A stretch of DNA of 64,000 nt from Streptomyces sp. L2 (GTDB lineage: Bacteria; Actinomycetota; Actinomycetes; Streptomycetales; Streptomycetaceae), in NCBI RefSeq assembly GCF_004124325.1, contig NZ_QBDT01000001.1, forward strand, positions 372,001 to 436,000, read 5' to 3'. The first letter of the stretch is position 1. The number at the start of each line of letters is the position of its first letter. The position numbers and the translations under genes were made by a program. Positions 32,760 through 41,060 of the stretch are shown here, one piece after another. The notes below the pieces were generated by a model, which made no database searches, was not told where the DNA came from, and saw nothing but the letters and a program-made list of their open reading frames with translations.

Positions 32760-33830
32760 TCAGGCCGCCGGGACGGCCACTTCCTCGTGCTGTTCCTCGC
32801 CGAGGACCACTTTCAGCGCGCCGGTGTCGGCGGCCCTGGAGAAGACGTCGTACGCCTCTTCCATGTGGTCCAACGGGAAGGTGTGGGTGACCAGTTGTCC
32901 GGTCGGCAGCCGTCCCGCGCCGGCCATCCGCAGCAGGGTGGGGGTGGAGCGGGTGTCCACCAGGCCGGTCGTGATGGTCACGTTCTTGATCCACAGGTCT
33001 TCGAGGTGCAGCGTGGCGGGCTTGCCGTGCACGCCGACGTTGGCGACGTGGCCGCCGGGCCTAACCATGCGGGTGCACAGTTCGAAGCTCTCCGGCACCC
33101 CGACCGCCTCGATCACCACGTCCGCCCCGAGCCCGTCGGTCAGGTCGGCGACCAGTTGCCCGGGGGCCTCGTGCACGTCGGCCACCGCGTCGGCGCCGAG
33201 CCGGTGGGCGGCCTCCAGCCGGGCCGGGGCGAGGTCGACGGCGATGATCCGCTCGGGGGAGAACAGACGTGCCGTGGCGATGGCCGCCAGCCCGATCGGT
33301 CCGGCGCCGACGATGGCGACGGTGTCGCCGGGGCGTACCCGCCCGTTGAGGACGCCGACCTCGTAGGAGGTGGGGAAGATGTCCGCGAGCAGGACGGCGT
33401 CCTCGCCGCGCAGGCTGCCGGGCAGCGGGTGGACGGACAGGTCGGCGTAGGGGACTCGGACGTACTCGGCCTGGGTCCCGTCGATCAGGTGGCCGAGGAT
33501 CCAGCCTCCGCCGCCACGGCACTGGCCGTAGGAGCCGTCCCGGCAGAACCGGCAGCGTCCGCAGGCGGTGATGCAGGAGAGCAGCACCCGGTCGCCGGGC
33601 CGCGCGGTGCGTACGTCGCTGCCGACCTCGACGATCTCGCCGACCGCCTCGTGGCCGAGCACCGTGCCGGGACGGACCTCGGGGACGTCGCCCTTGAGGA
33701 TGTGCGGGTCTGTTCCGCAGATGGTCACGGCCGTGACCCTCACGATGGCGTCGGTGGGCTCCTTGACGGCCGGGTCCGGGACGTCCTGCCAGGCTGCCTG
33801 ACCAGGACCGTGGAAGACATAGCCCTTCAT
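32760..33830 (-). CDS. zinc-dependent medium-chain alcohol dehydrogenase
   Basis: A 356-residue oxidoreductase; ATG at 33828-33830 follows GTGAGGAG. Catalytic zinc ligands are C38 (TICGTDPHIL) and H60/E61 (VLGHEAVGEIV). Structural zinc cysteines are C90, C93, C96 and C104 (CGRCRFCRDGSYGQC). The NAD(P) Rossmann motif is VAIVGAGPIGLAAIA. The substrate is not determinable; a role in reoxidising reduced cofactor under oxygen limitation would fit. It heads a minus-strand group with the HTH-PNPOx gene and the kinase. Confidence 0.9.
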   Translation of the reverse strand: MKGYVFHGPGQAAWQDVPDPAVKEPTDAIVRVTAVTICGTDPHILKGDVPEVRPGTVLGHEAVGEIVEVGSDVRTARPGDRVLLSCITACGRCRFCRDGSYGQCRGGGGWILGHLIDGTQAEYVRVPYADLSVHPLPGSLRGEDAVLLADIFPTSYEVGVLNGRVRPGDTVAIVGAGPIGLAAIATARLFSPERIIAVDLAPARLEAAHRLGADAVADVHEAPGQLVADLTDGLGADVVIEAVGVPESFELCTRMVRPGGHVANVGVHGKPATLHLEDLWIKNVTITTGLVDTRSTPTLLRMAGAGRLPTGQLVTHTFPLDHMEEAYDVFSRAADTGALKVVLGEEQHEEVAVPAA

Positions 33831-33961
33831 GGCGCTCCTCACCCTGTGTCGGTCTGGTGCGGGGCCTGGTCATCCGGCCCGCACGAGGATGGTGGGCCGG
33901 ACTTCGGCGCGGCGCCGGTGCCCCGCACCTTCAGGTTGCGTGGCGGGACGGCTTCGCGCTT

Positions 33962-33975
33962 GGGCCGTTGGGCCC
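33962..33975. promoter_or_regulatory. OsdR/DosR-like box GGGCC-GTTG-GGCCC
   Basis: Perfect inverted repeat in the divergent region between the alcohol dehydrogenase (131 nt away) and the membrane protein at 34124. The longer spacing is atypical. Confidence 0.55.
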
Positions 33976-34043
33976 CTGTCAGCACGATCAACGTGTTCTC
34001 GGACCCGGTCGGCGCGGGTCGAGGGCTGAGTGGCCCCCTTCCC

Positions 34044-34057
34044 GGGCCCGAGGGCCC
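34044..34057 (+). promoter_or_regulatory. OsdR/DosR-like box GGGCC-CGAG-GGCCC
   Basis: Perfect inverted repeat 66 nt before the Rv1733c-like gene. A third, one-mismatch copy (GGGCTGAGTGGCCC) lies at 34023-34036, so this promoter region holds a cluster of three. Confidence 0.6.
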
Positions 34058-34123
34058 CTGTCCGTATGGCTCGGCGTCGAGTCACCGTCGAAGGGGTCAC
34101 CCCCTGGAAGGAGGTGCTCCGTG

Positions 34124-34693
34124 ATGAACGGACGGAGACCGCTGTGGCGCTGGCGGAGCAATCCGCTGCGGCGACCCGAAGACGTGGTCGAAGCATGGAT
34201 CGTCCTGGCCGTCTGGGTCACCGTGGTGATCGCCGGAGCCGTCGTCTGGCTGGTGACGGCTCGCGCCGCCGAGCACGAGTTCGCCGCGGAGCGCGCCGAC
34301 CGGCATCCCGTTCAAGCGGTCCTGCTCAACGATGCCTCGCACGACGCCGCGCGCAGGTCGACGGACGGCCGGGTGCAGACGGCTGTGCGCTGGCCGGCTC
34401 CCGACGGCACCGCCCGGACGGGCCGCACCCTGGTGAACGGAAGCCTGAAGGCCGGGGCGCATGTACGGCTCTGGCAGGACGACCGGGGCCGGCTGGCCCT
34501 CTCGGCGCCGACGGGCCGGCTGCAAGGGCATGCCGAGGCCGCCCTCTTCGGCGCCGGGGCCGCCCTCGCCTCGGCGGTCCCGGTCTTCGGCGCGGGCGTC
34601 GTCGCACGCGACCGGCTCGACCACCGTCGCATGGACCGCTGGGGCCAGGAGTGGGAGCTGGTGGGGCGCCGGTGGGGCCCGAGGCCGCGCTGA
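34124..34693 (+). CDS. Rv1733c-like two-helix membrane protein
   Basis: A 189-residue protein; the ATG follows AAGGAGG by 9 nt (a GTG one codon earlier is possible). An arginine-rich start (RRPLWRWRSNPLRRPEDVVE) precedes TM1 (AWIVLAVWVTVVIAGAVVWL). A central extracytoplasmic domain follows (VQTAVRWPAPDGTARTGRTL, VRLWQDDRGRLAL), then TM2 (ALFGAGAALASAVPVFGAGV) and a basic tail. The layout matches M. tuberculosis Rv1733c, a DosR-regulon antigen of unknown function. A relative lies at 47.3 kb. Confidence 0.78.
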   Translation: MNGRRPLWRWRSNPLRRPEDVVEAWIVLAVWVTVVIAGAVVWLVTARAAEHEFAAERADRHPVQAVLLNDASHDAARRSTDGRVQTAVRWPAPDGTARTGRTLVNGSLKAGAHVRLWQDDRGRLALSAPTGRLQGHAEAALFGAGAALASAVPVFGAGVVARDRLDHRRMDRWGQEWELVGRRWGPRPR

Positions 34694-34877
34694 GGAACTT
34701 CCGCCTGCGGGTACGGGTGCCGCACAGAATGAACGAGAGGGAGCTACAGGCGCTGCGTGCCGTGGTCGATCACCGCACGGTGCACAACACTCTCCGGCAA
34801 TCGCCGCGGTCACAGCCGAGTTGGACGCGGGCGAGGACTGAAGCGATCCGGAGGCGGTACGCGGCCTTCCGCGCCCT

Positions 34878-35795
34878 TCAGACAGCTTCCGGCACGTCCG
34901 GTACGACGGCCACGGGACAGGCCGCGTGGTGCAGCACCCCGTGGGCGACGCGGCCGAGCTGGAACGCGGGACGGCCCCGGCGTCGCCGGGCGCCCACGAC
35001 GAGCAGGCCGGCTTCGCGGGACGCGGCGAGCAGCGCGTCCCGGGCGAAGCCCTCGACCGTACGCCGCCGCACCTCCAGTCCCGCAGGGGCGTCCCGCACC
35101 GCCTGCTCCGCCAGCTCCACGGCTTCCCGCTCATAGACCTGAGCCTGCCTCCCAGCCATCAGGGGGTGGGCGCGCGGCTCGTGCAGGGGCCGGCGCCAGG
35201 CCCGTACGGCCTCCACCGGAACGCCGCGCGACACCGCCTCACCGACCGCGAACCGTGCGGCGGCCGAGTGCCCCGGTTCCGCACCGACCCCCAGGACGAT
35301 GCGGCCGCCGGCCCCCGGGCCGATGTGCGTGTCGTGACGTCCCCGCAGCACGATCACCGGACAGTGTGCGCGCCCGGCCACCGTGAGACTCACGGAACCG
35401 AGCAGCGACTCGGTGACACCGCTGCGTCCCCGGCATCCCAGGACGATCACGAGAGCCCGGCAGCTCTCCCGGACCAGCCCGGAAGCGGCTTCCTCCGGCA
35501 GCACCTGGGTGATCGTCTCCACCTCCGGTCGCCGGCGCAGGGCCCGTCGCTCCGCTGTGACGACGATGTCCTCGGCCATCGCCTCCAGCGGGGGCTTGCC
35601 GGGATCGTGCGGCATCGACCAGCCTTCGTGGCGCTCCCGGAGCGAGGCGTGCACCAGCCTGAGCGGCGCCCCGTGCAGGGCGGCCTCGTCGGCGGCCCAT
35701 TCCGCGGCCCGCAGGCTCGGCTCCGACCCGTCGACGCCGACGACGACAGGGAGTTTCGCGGGCTCGTCCAACGCCGGTGCGTCTGCTGCGCCCAT
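34878..35795 (-). CDS. universal stress protein, two UspA domains
   Basis: A 305-residue protein; ATG at 35793-35795 follows GAGGAGG. Domain 1 starts VVVGVDGSEPSLRAAEWAAD and ends with the nucleotide loop VLGCRGRSGVTESLLGSVSL. Domain 2 (RIVLGVGAEPGHSAAARFAV to VVGARRRRGRPAF) has a less canonical loop. It sits 22 nt after the USP gene at 35818-36723 and is probably cotranscribed with it from the box at 36786. Confidence 0.9.
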   Translation of the reverse strand: MGAADAPALDEPAKLPVVVGVDGSEPSLRAAEWAADEAALHGAPLRLVHASLRERHEGWSMPHDPGKPPLEAMAEDIVVTAERRALRRRPEVETITQVLPEEAASGLVRESCRALVIVLGCRGRSGVTESLLGSVSLTVAGRAHCPVIVLRGRHDTHIGPGAGGRIVLGVGAEPGHSAAARFAVGEAVSRGVPVEAVRAWRRPLHEPRAHPLMAGRQAQVYEREAVELAEQAVRDAPAGLEVRRRTVEGFARDALLAASREAGLLVVGARRRRGRPAFQLGRVAHGVLHHAACPVAVVPDVPEAV

Positions 35796-35817
35796 GGCTT
35801 CCTCCTCGGCCGGCGGC

Positions 35818-36723
35818 TCAGCTGTGCGCGACGACCGCGACAGGGGCGGACACGTGATGCAGGGCGGCATGGGTGACGTGACCGATGTGGGGGCCGAGGG
35901 AACCCGCGCGGATGCGGCGGCCGACGACCACGAGAGAAGCGTCATGGGAGTCGTTCACGAGAACCTCTGCCGCGCTGCCGCAGCGGCTGGCCTCCAGCAC
36001 CTCGACGTCCGGGAACTTCTGGAGCCACGGACGCAGCACCTTCCTCAGCAAGGCGGCCTGACCGCGCTCCAGCGAGTCCTCTAGCTCGACCTCGGCGGAA
36101 TGGCCGAAAGGGGAGAGCAGCGGCGCGGGCCATGCGGACACCACCCGTAGAGCGGCCTTCCGCCGTGCCGCGGCGTCGAAGGCGAACTCCAGCAACGTGT
36201 CGTCCGGATGATCGATGTCGAGGCCCAGGACCACCGGTCGGAAGGGCGCCGCGGCGGAAGGCACGCCCATGCGATCCATTCTGTGCTCGTCGGCGGCCTG
36301 CTCCCCCGCGCGCACCAGCACCACGGGCCGCTCGGCACGGGCCACGACGCCCAGACTCACCGAGCCGGTCATGAACCGGCCGGGCACGCCCAGACCCCGT
36401 GATCCCAGCACCAGCATGTCCGCGTAGCCGGCCGCTTCGCACAGGATGTCGGCAACGGTGCCGGTGAGGCGCTCCGTGGTCACGTCGATGCCGGGGTGAC
36501 GCAGCCGGAGGCCCTCCGCGGACTCGTCGGTCAACTGCTCTGCCCACCGCTGGTAGCGGTCGGGGTCCAGCAGCGGGGTCCGGCCCGCGTACCTGGGCAT
36601 CCGTTCCTGAACGTGCACGATCTTCAGGGGAAGACCGCGCAGCAGCGCTTCCCTCGCGGCCCACTCGGCCGCGGCCCGGCTCTCGGACGAGTCGTCGAGG
36701 CCCACGGTGACGGTGCGGGACAT
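35818..36723 (-). CDS. universal stress protein, two UspA domains
   Basis: A 301-residue protein; ATG at 36721-36723 follows GGAGGTGG. Domain 1 (VTVGLDDSSESRAAAEWAAR) ends with VLGSRGLGVPGRFMTGSVSL, an ATP-loop match. Domain 2 (PVVLGLDIDHPDDTLLEFAF) ends VVVGRRIRAGSLGPHIGHVT. It has the same length as, and is clearly paralogous to, the USP at 52.4 kb. First gene of a two-USP operon with an island box 62 nt upstream. Confidence 0.92.
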   Translation of the reverse strand: MSRTVTVGLDDSSESRAAAEWAAREALLRGLPLKIVHVQERMPRYAGRTPLLDPDRYQRWAEQLTDESAEGLRLRHPGIDVTTERLTGTVADILCEAAGYADMLVLGSRGLGVPGRFMTGSVSLGVVARAERPVVLVRAGEQAADEHRMDRMGVPSAAAPFRPVVLGLDIDHPDDTLLEFAFDAAARRKAALRVVSAWPAPLLSPFGHSAEVELEDSLERGQAALLRKVLRPWLQKFPDVEVLEASRCGSAAEVLVNDSHDASLVVVGRRIRAGSLGPHIGHVTHAALHHVSAPVAVVAHS

Positions 36724-36785
36724 CTTCCACCTCCAGGCATCGCAGTTCCGGTACCAGCGTCGCGCCGCCGGGCCGCGCGGTTCAG

Positions 36786-36799
36786 GGGCCACCCGGCCC
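36786..36799 (-). promoter_or_regulatory. OsdR/DosR-like box GGGCC-ACCC-GGCCC
   Basis: Perfect inverted repeat 62 nt before the USP start at 36723, in a divergent promoter region that has one box for each direction. Confidence 0.65.
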
Positions 36800-36844
36800 C
36801 ACCGTGGGCCGACCGACCCTCCCGAAGACGGCGGGTCGTGCCGG

Positions 36845-36858
36845 GGGCCGGATGGCCC
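36845..36858 (+). promoter_or_regulatory. OsdR/DosR-like box GGGCC-GGAT-GGCCC
   Basis: Perfect inverted repeat 69 nt before the CBS-BON gene at 36928. It pairs with the box at 36786, which serves the opposite direction. Confidence 0.65.
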
Positions 36859-36927
36859 CTGGCCGCCTCCCGTCCTCCGGCACATGCTGGAAGGAGCCGG
36901 GCACCCATCGACCCTTACGGAGTCATC

Positions 36928-37590
36928 ATGTACGGCACCCCGCGCACCGTCAGTGACGTCATGACCCCCACGGTCGCGGCCGTCGGACGGCGGGCCCCCT
37001 TCAAGGAGATCGTGCGGCTGATGCAGGACTGGCGGGTCAGCGCGCTGCCCGTGATCGAGGGCGAGGGCCGCGTGGCCGGAGTCGTCTCCGAGGCGGACCT
37101 GCTGCCCACGGAGGAGCTCCGGGACGATCCCGACGCCGGCTACCTCCAACTGCGTCAGCCCGTCGACGCGGCGAAGGCCGGCGCGCTCACCGCGGGGGAC
37201 CTCATGTCCTCCCCCGCCGTCACGGTCCGCGCCGACGCCACACTCGCCGAGGCTGCGCGCCTGATGGCCCGCGAGGGGGTCAAGCGGCTGCCGGTGGTGG
37301 ACCGGACCGGACTGCTGGCGGGCATCGTCAGCCGCACCGACCTGCTCAAGGTGTTCCTCCGCGACGACGAGGACATCGCCGCCGAGGTCCGGCGCGACAT
37401 CGCGTCGTGCCTCGTCCCGCCGCCGTCGGCCGTGCACGTAGAGGTGCGGGACGGTGTGGTGACACTCACCGGCCGGATCCGTGACAGCGGCCTCGTTCCA
37501 GTCGCCGCGCGCCTGGTCAGGGCCGTTGAAGGCGTCGTGGACGTGGACTTCGACCTCGCCCACGACGGCCCGGTGCGTCCGGCGCGGTAG
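36928..37590 (+). CDS. CBS-pair and BON domain protein
   Basis: A 220-residue protein. CBS1 (VSDVMTPTVAAVGRRAPFKE to GVVSEADLLPTEEL), CBS2 (LMAREGVKRLPVVDRTGLLA to GIVSRTDLLKVFL) and BON (VHVEVRDGVVTLTGRIRDSG). It is transcribed away from the two-USP operon. Its last 74 bp overlap the end of the convergent hemerythrin-like gene. Confidence 0.9.
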   Translation: MYGTPRTVSDVMTPTVAAVGRRAPFKEIVRLMQDWRVSALPVIEGEGRVAGVVSEADLLPTEELRDDPDAGYLQLRQPVDAAKAGALTAGDLMSSPAVTVRADATLAEAARLMAREGVKRLPVVDRTGLLAGIVSRTDLLKVFLRDDEDIAAEVRRDIASCLVPPPSAVHVEVRDGVVTLTGRIRDSGLVPVAARLVRAVEGVVDVDFDLAHDGPVRPAR

Positions 37591-38014
37591 ACCCCTGGGC
37601 CATCGCCGCCGCGCACCGGGCCGGACGGCCGTGTCGGACGGCGGCGAGTCCCGTGCCGGCTTGCGCGCGTACCGCCTCGGCCGTCTCCCACTGCTCGGTG
37701 CTCAGGTACGCCGGCGCGGCGGGGAAGACGCCGCCCTGCTCCTTCAGGATGTGGTCGCGCAGCAGGTCGAGCGCCGCGATCAGCCGCGCGGGCCAGGCCC
37801 GGTCGGCGGGGCCCGGTCCGCCCGCCTCGGCGAGTACGGCCTCGATGCGACGGTGCTCCTCCTCCAGCGCGGCGATCTTCTCGGGGAAGCCGGCGGCCAG
37901 GGCCGGGGACAGGCCGTGTTCCTCCACCTGGCTGATGAGGTTCACCACCGTCTCGTGCTCCTGGGTCAGCTGGTCGATGGACCTCAGCGACTGGCAGCCG
38001 CGGTACTCACACAT
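37517..38014 (-). CDS. hemerythrin-like domain protein
   Basis: A 165-residue protein; ATG at 38012-38014 follows AAGGAG. The N-terminal MCEYRGCQSLRSIDQLTQEH and helices with EEHRRIEAVLAEAG and LLRDHILKEQGGVFPAAPAY place H, E and H-x3-E-type ligands as in hemerythrin HHE domains, which bind a di-iron site and O2 or sense iron. The last 50 residues are low-complexity and run 74 bp into the convergent CBS-BON gene, suggesting a lost original stop. An island box lies 63 nt upstream. Confidence 0.78.
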   Translation of the reverse strand: MCEYRGCQSLRSIDQLTQEHETVVNLISQVEEHGLSPALAAGFPEKIAALEEEHRRIEAVLAEAGGPGPADRAWPARLIAALDLLRDHILKEQGGVFPAAPAYLSTEQWETAEAVRAQAGTGLAAVRHGRPARCAAAMAQGSTAPDAPGRRGRGRSPRPRRLQRP

Positions 38015-38077
38015 CGCTAGGCTCCTTCTCTTCGCGGCCGAGGGGGCCAGGGGTGTGGGACGCGAACGGGACGAGGA

Positions 38078-38091
38078 GGGCCGTCCGGCCC
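38078..38091. promoter_or_regulatory. OsdR/DosR-like box GGGCC-GTCC-GGCCC
   Basis: Perfect inverted repeat between divergent genes, 63 nt from the hemerythrin-like start and 35 nt from the PNPOx-like start. The spacing favours the former. Confidence 0.6.
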
Positions 38092-38126
38092 TAACGTCCC
38101 CGAACCGGGTGGGGAACCATGGAGAG

Positions 38127-38564
38127 ATGCTCCACGAAGACGGCTTCCGCGCGCTCGACCGGCACGAGTGCCTGCGCCTGCTGGCCAAGGTGCCGGTCGG
38201 TCGCGTCGTCTACACGCTGCAAGCGCTACCCGCCGTGCTTCCGGTCAACTTCTCCCTGGACAGCGACTCCTCGGTCCTCCTGCGCACGTCCGCGCGCTCG
38301 GAACTCGTCCGGGCCGTCGACGGCGCCGTCGTGGCGTTCGAGGCCGACGACTTCGACGCCACGACCCGGTCCGGCTGGAGCGTGGTCGTCACCGGGCAGG
38401 CGACTGTGGTGACCGAGCCGGGCGAACAGCAGCGACTGGAACGCACCGGTCCACGCTCGTGGATCGTCACGGACGGCGTCTTCGTGCGTATCGAGGCCGA
38501 GATGATCACGGGCCGGGAGATCACCGGCTCACGCGGTGGCACGGACGGTTCACTCAACCCGTGA
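38127..38564 (+). CDS. PNPOx-like split-barrel protein
   Basis: A 145-residue protein; ATG follows GGAG. ECLRLLAKVPVGRVVYTLQA, PVNFSLDSDSSVLLRTSARS and RSGWSVVVTGQATVVTEPGE match the stand-alone PNPOx-like dormancy proteins. Cofactor unknown. It ends 24 nt from the stop of the convergent response regulator gene. Confidence 0.82.
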   Translation: MLHEDGFRALDRHECLRLLAKVPVGRVVYTLQALPAVLPVNFSLDSDSSVLLRTSARSELVRAVDGAVVAFEADDFDATTRSGWSVVVTGQATVVTEPGEQQRLERTGPRSWIVTDGVFVRIEAEMITGREITGSRGGTDGSLNP

Positions 38565-38588
38565 CCAGCGCGCGGCGGTCCGTGGCCC

Positions 38589-39272
38589 TCAGTGTCCGTC
38601 CCGTTTCCGGGTGTCCTGGACCTGGGTGGCGATGACGGCGGCCTGGACGCGGCGCTCCACACCGAGCTTGGCGAGCAGCCGTGAGATGTGGTTCTTCACC
38701 GTCTTCTCCGCCAGGTAGAGGCGCTGCCCGATCTGCCGGTTGGTCAGCCCCTCCCCGATCAGCGCCAGGATCTCCCGCTCCCGCTCCGTCAGGCCGGGCA
38801 GGGCGTCCCGCTCCTCCTCCTGCTGCGGGCCGCCCCGCAGCCGGGCCATCAGCCGGGTGGTGGCGCTCGCGTCGAGCAGGGACTGGCCCGCCGCCACGGT
38901 GCGTACGGCCGAGACCAGGTCCGAGCCCTGGATCTGCTTGAGGACGTAGCCGGAGGCCCCCGCCATGATGGAGTCCAGCAATGCCTCCTCGTCGTCGAAC
39001 GAGGTCAGCATCAGGCAGGCCAGCTCGGGCATCCGCGAGCGCAGTTCCCGGCAGACCGTCACGCCGTCTCCATCGGGCAGGCGGACGTCGAGCACCGCCA
39101 CCTGCGGCCGCAGCGCGGGAACCCGCACCAGCGCCTGCTGCGCCGTGCCGGCCTCACCGACCACGCTGATGTCCGGCTCGTCGTCCAGCAGGTCGCGCAC
39201 ACCGCGCCGTACCACCTCGTGGTCGTCCAGCAGGAAGACCCGGATGGCACTGCCCGGATCACCGTCCGCCAT
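38589..39272 (-). CDS. NarL/LuxR-type response regulator, DosR/OsdR-like
   Basis: A 227-residue protein; ATG at 39270-39272 follows AAGGAG. Receiver domain: acidic pocket D16/D17 ([17 protein letters not shown]), phosphoacceptor D62 ([14 protein letters not shown]), conserved K112 (YVLKQIQG). The C-terminal LuxR HTH reads [20 protein letters not shown] then [20 protein letters not shown]. Strong likeness to M. tuberculosis DosR and Streptomyces OsdR. Its own promoter has a perfect box 92 nt upstream, suggesting autoregulation. The probable kinase is at 30.1-31.9 kb. Confidence 0.9.
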   Translation of the reverse strand: MADGDPGSAIRVFLLDDHEVVRRGVRDLLDDEPDISVVGEAGTAQQALVRVPALRPQVAVLDVRLPDGDGVTVCRELRSRMPELACLMLTSFDDEEALLDSIMAGASGYVLKQIQGSDLVSAVRTVAAGQSLLDASATTRLMARLRGGPQQEEERDALPGLTEREREILALIGEGLTNRQIGQRLYLAEKTVKNHISRLLAKLGVERRVQAAVIATQVQDTRKRDGH

Positions 39273-39364
39273 CGCATGCTCCTTGTTCGCGGCCTGTGCC
39301 GAATGCCCGCTGCGAACGGAATCGGCCCTTCTACGATCCTTACCGCATCCGGGACCAACGGCCA

Positions 39365-39378
39365 GGGCCGATCGGCCC
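39365..39378 (-). promoter_or_regulatory. OsdR/DosR-like box GGGCC-GATC-GGCCC
   Basis: A fully symmetric 14-bp palindrome including its centre, 92 nt before the response regulator start. Confidence 0.65.
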
Positions 39379-39490
39379 TCGTTGCGGGAGGCGCCGGCGA
39401 ATGGGGTGCGCCTGACCGGGACACGCTCCCCGCTCGGCGTGGCCGGGACCCGCGCCGCAGGGCCAGGGGGCGGCCCCTGGTCCGAGCGAG

Positions 39491-39680
39491 GTGGGGATCG
39501 CGGCCGGCGGCGGACTCGACGAGTACGGCGTGGACCGGCTGGTGCGGTCCGGAGCCCCCATCGACGTGTCCGCCGTGGGCACACGAGTACGACGGCCGTC
39601 CGGTGATGAAGCTGTCGTCGGCGAAGGCCACGGACCCGGGCCGCAAACAGGTCTACCGCCGTGCCGGACGGCCGAGCCGG
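39491..39680 (+). pseudogene. nicotinate phosphoribosyltransferase fragment
   Basis: One frame reads [20 protein letters not shown] then VSAVGTRV; a shifted frame follows with [20 protein letters not shown] then KQVYRRAG. Both are adjacent parts of the nicotinate phosphoribosyltransferase core. Start, catalytic first half and end are missing. In M. tuberculosis pncB2 (Rv0573c) belongs to the DosR regulon, so this is probably a lost regulon member. The rest of 39273-39877 holds only two boxes and no gene. Confidence 0.65.
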
Positions 39681-39784
39681 ACGGCACCGTCCCGACGCCG
39701 CCGGCCATGCGTGGCGTGCACGCCTCGTCGCTCGCGGCCCGCGGCGACCGACCCACGTGCCCAGGGGACGGCGGGCCCCCCGGC

Positions 39785-39798
39785 GGGACCAATGGCCC
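39785..39798 (+). promoter_or_regulatory. OsdR/DosR-like box GGGAC-CAAT-GGCCC
   Basis: 79 nt before the seven-gene operon starting at 39878. The left half, GGGAC, is exactly the M. tuberculosis DosR half-site, linking the two consensus forms. Confidence 0.65.
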
Positions 39799-39877
39799 CT
39801 GGCAGGGCCTCGTGCCGGGGCCTTCCATGGAATCGGCGGCGGCGTCTCCTCCGCGCCACCGCAGGGAGGTGAGAGCG

Positions 39878-40168
39878 ATGTCCGCTCCCGCACCGCTGAA
39901 GAAGAACGGCCGGACCGCAGCGGCCAACGGCCCCGAGGCTGCGGGTACCTCGATGCGCGCCCGCGTAGGCGACGAGATCGTCGTACGCGGGACCGCGGCC
40001 GGCGTCGTCGCACGGGACGGCGAGATCGTCGGCCTCCACCATCCGGACGGCAGCCCGCCCTACGACGTGCGGTGGGCCGAGGACGGCCGGACGACCCTGT
40101 ACTTTCCGGGGCCGGACGCCTACATCCGCCATCTGGTGACGGGAGACGGCCGTGTCCCGGCCCGGTGA
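39878..40168 (+). CDS. DUF1918 protein (Rv0569-like)
   Basis: A 96-residue protein; ATG follows GGGAGGTG. After a 30-residue lysine- and alanine-rich lead, the DUF1918 barrel reads [37 protein letters not shown] and [10 protein letters not shown]. tuberculosis Rv0569 of this family is DosR-regulated; its function is unknown. It is the first gene of a run of seven overlapping or closely spaced genes to 46.7 kb. Its last 17 bp overlap the USP gene. Confidence 0.85.
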   Translation: MSAPAPLKKNGRTAAANGPEAAGTSMRARVGDEIVVRGTAAGVVARDGEIVGLHHPDGSPPYDVRWAEDGRTTLYFPGPDAYIRHLVTGDGRVPAR

Positions 40169-41030
40169 CCGCCGGCCGGTCGTGGTGGGTGTCGATCCCG
40201 ACCCCGGCCATCGGACGGCACTGGCCTGGGCGGCGGACGAGGCCGCCCGGCGGCGGCTGCCGTTGCGCACCGTCCATGTCGAAGGCGCGCCCACGCGCGG
40301 CTACCGCGGGCGGGACGTCCCGCCGTCGTGGCAGGAATGGAACGAAGCCCTGCACAAGGCCGGGAAGCACGTGCTGGAGGAGGCCACGGACTTCGTTGTC
40401 GCCCGGCATCCCACGGTCGAGGTCGAGTCCCTGCTCGTGGAGGGCGACCCGGTTTGGGTGCTGCGTGAGCAGAGCCGTGACGCCACCGCCCTGGTGCTCG
40501 GCTCACGGCATCTGAGCCGGCGCCAGGAAGTCTTCGGCTCCGCCTCGATCGCCCTGCCGGTCATGGCCCGCACGCACTGCCCCCTGGTCGTCGTCCCCGA
40601 GCCGGAGCACGTCACCCAGGAGCCCGCCTACTACGTCGTCGGCGTCGACGGCAGCGCGCACTCCGCCACCGCGGTCGACGTGGCGTTCGAGGAAGCGGCC
40701 CTGCGCGGCGCCGCGCTGCGGGCCCTGCTCGTCCTGGAGCCCGGACGACTCGGGATCTTCGACGAACGCAGGCCCGAGCAGGAGTCCCGCCGCCTGCTCT
40801 CCGAGACCGTGGCAGGCCGTCAGGCACGTCACCCCGAGGTCGACCTGCACCACGAGGTGGTACGGGGGCACCCCGTCGACGTACTCACCGACGCCTCGGC
40901 CCACGCCCTGGGGCTGGTGGTCGGGACCCGGGGCCGCGGCGGATTCACGGGCATGCTCCTGGGCTCTGTCTCCCAGGGCGTGCTGCACCACGCCCGTTGC
41001 CCCGTCATCGCCGTTCCGGCCCCCGGGTGA
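40152..41030 (+). CDS. universal stress protein, two UspA domains
   Basis: A 292-residue protein; GTG at 40152 follows GGGAG and overlaps the DUF1918 gene by 17 bp. Domain 1 is [20 protein letters not shown] to [20 protein letters not shown]. Domain 2 is [20 protein letters not shown] to [20 protein letters not shown], with a textbook G-2x-G-9x-G ATP loop. Second gene of the operon. Confidence 0.92.
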   Translation: MSRPGDRRPVVVGVDPDPGHRTALAWAADEAARRRLPLRTVHVEGAPTRGYRGRDVPPSWQEWNEALHKAGKHVLEEATDFVVARHPTVEVESLLVEGDPVWVLREQSRDATALVLGSRHLSRRQEVFGSASIALPVMARTHCPLVVVPEPEHVTQEPAYYVVGVDGSAHSATAVDVAFEEAALRGAALRALLVLEPGRLGIFDERRPEQESRRLLSETVAGRQARHPEVDLHHEVVRGHPVDVLTDASAHALGLVVGTRGRGGFTGMLLGSVSQGVLHHARCPVIAVPAPG

Positions 41031-41060
41031 GCCCCGGGACCAGTATCAAGGGAGGCCGCC

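Noticed and set aside
32064..33830. Long plus-strand open frames opposite the alcohol dehydrogenase and HTH-PNPOx genes
   Set aside because: They are high-GC shadows with low-complexity glycine and arginine content; the minus strand has clear domains and start signals.
34730..34843. Short gene between the Rv1733c-like and USP genes
   Set aside because: Two frames contain protein-like pieces but neither has a good ribosome binding site or length; possible remnant, not supportable.
39455..39475. Additional OsdR-like box (GGGCC ... GGCCC)
   Set aside because: The half-sites are separated by seven bases rather than four and are not in front of an intact gene.
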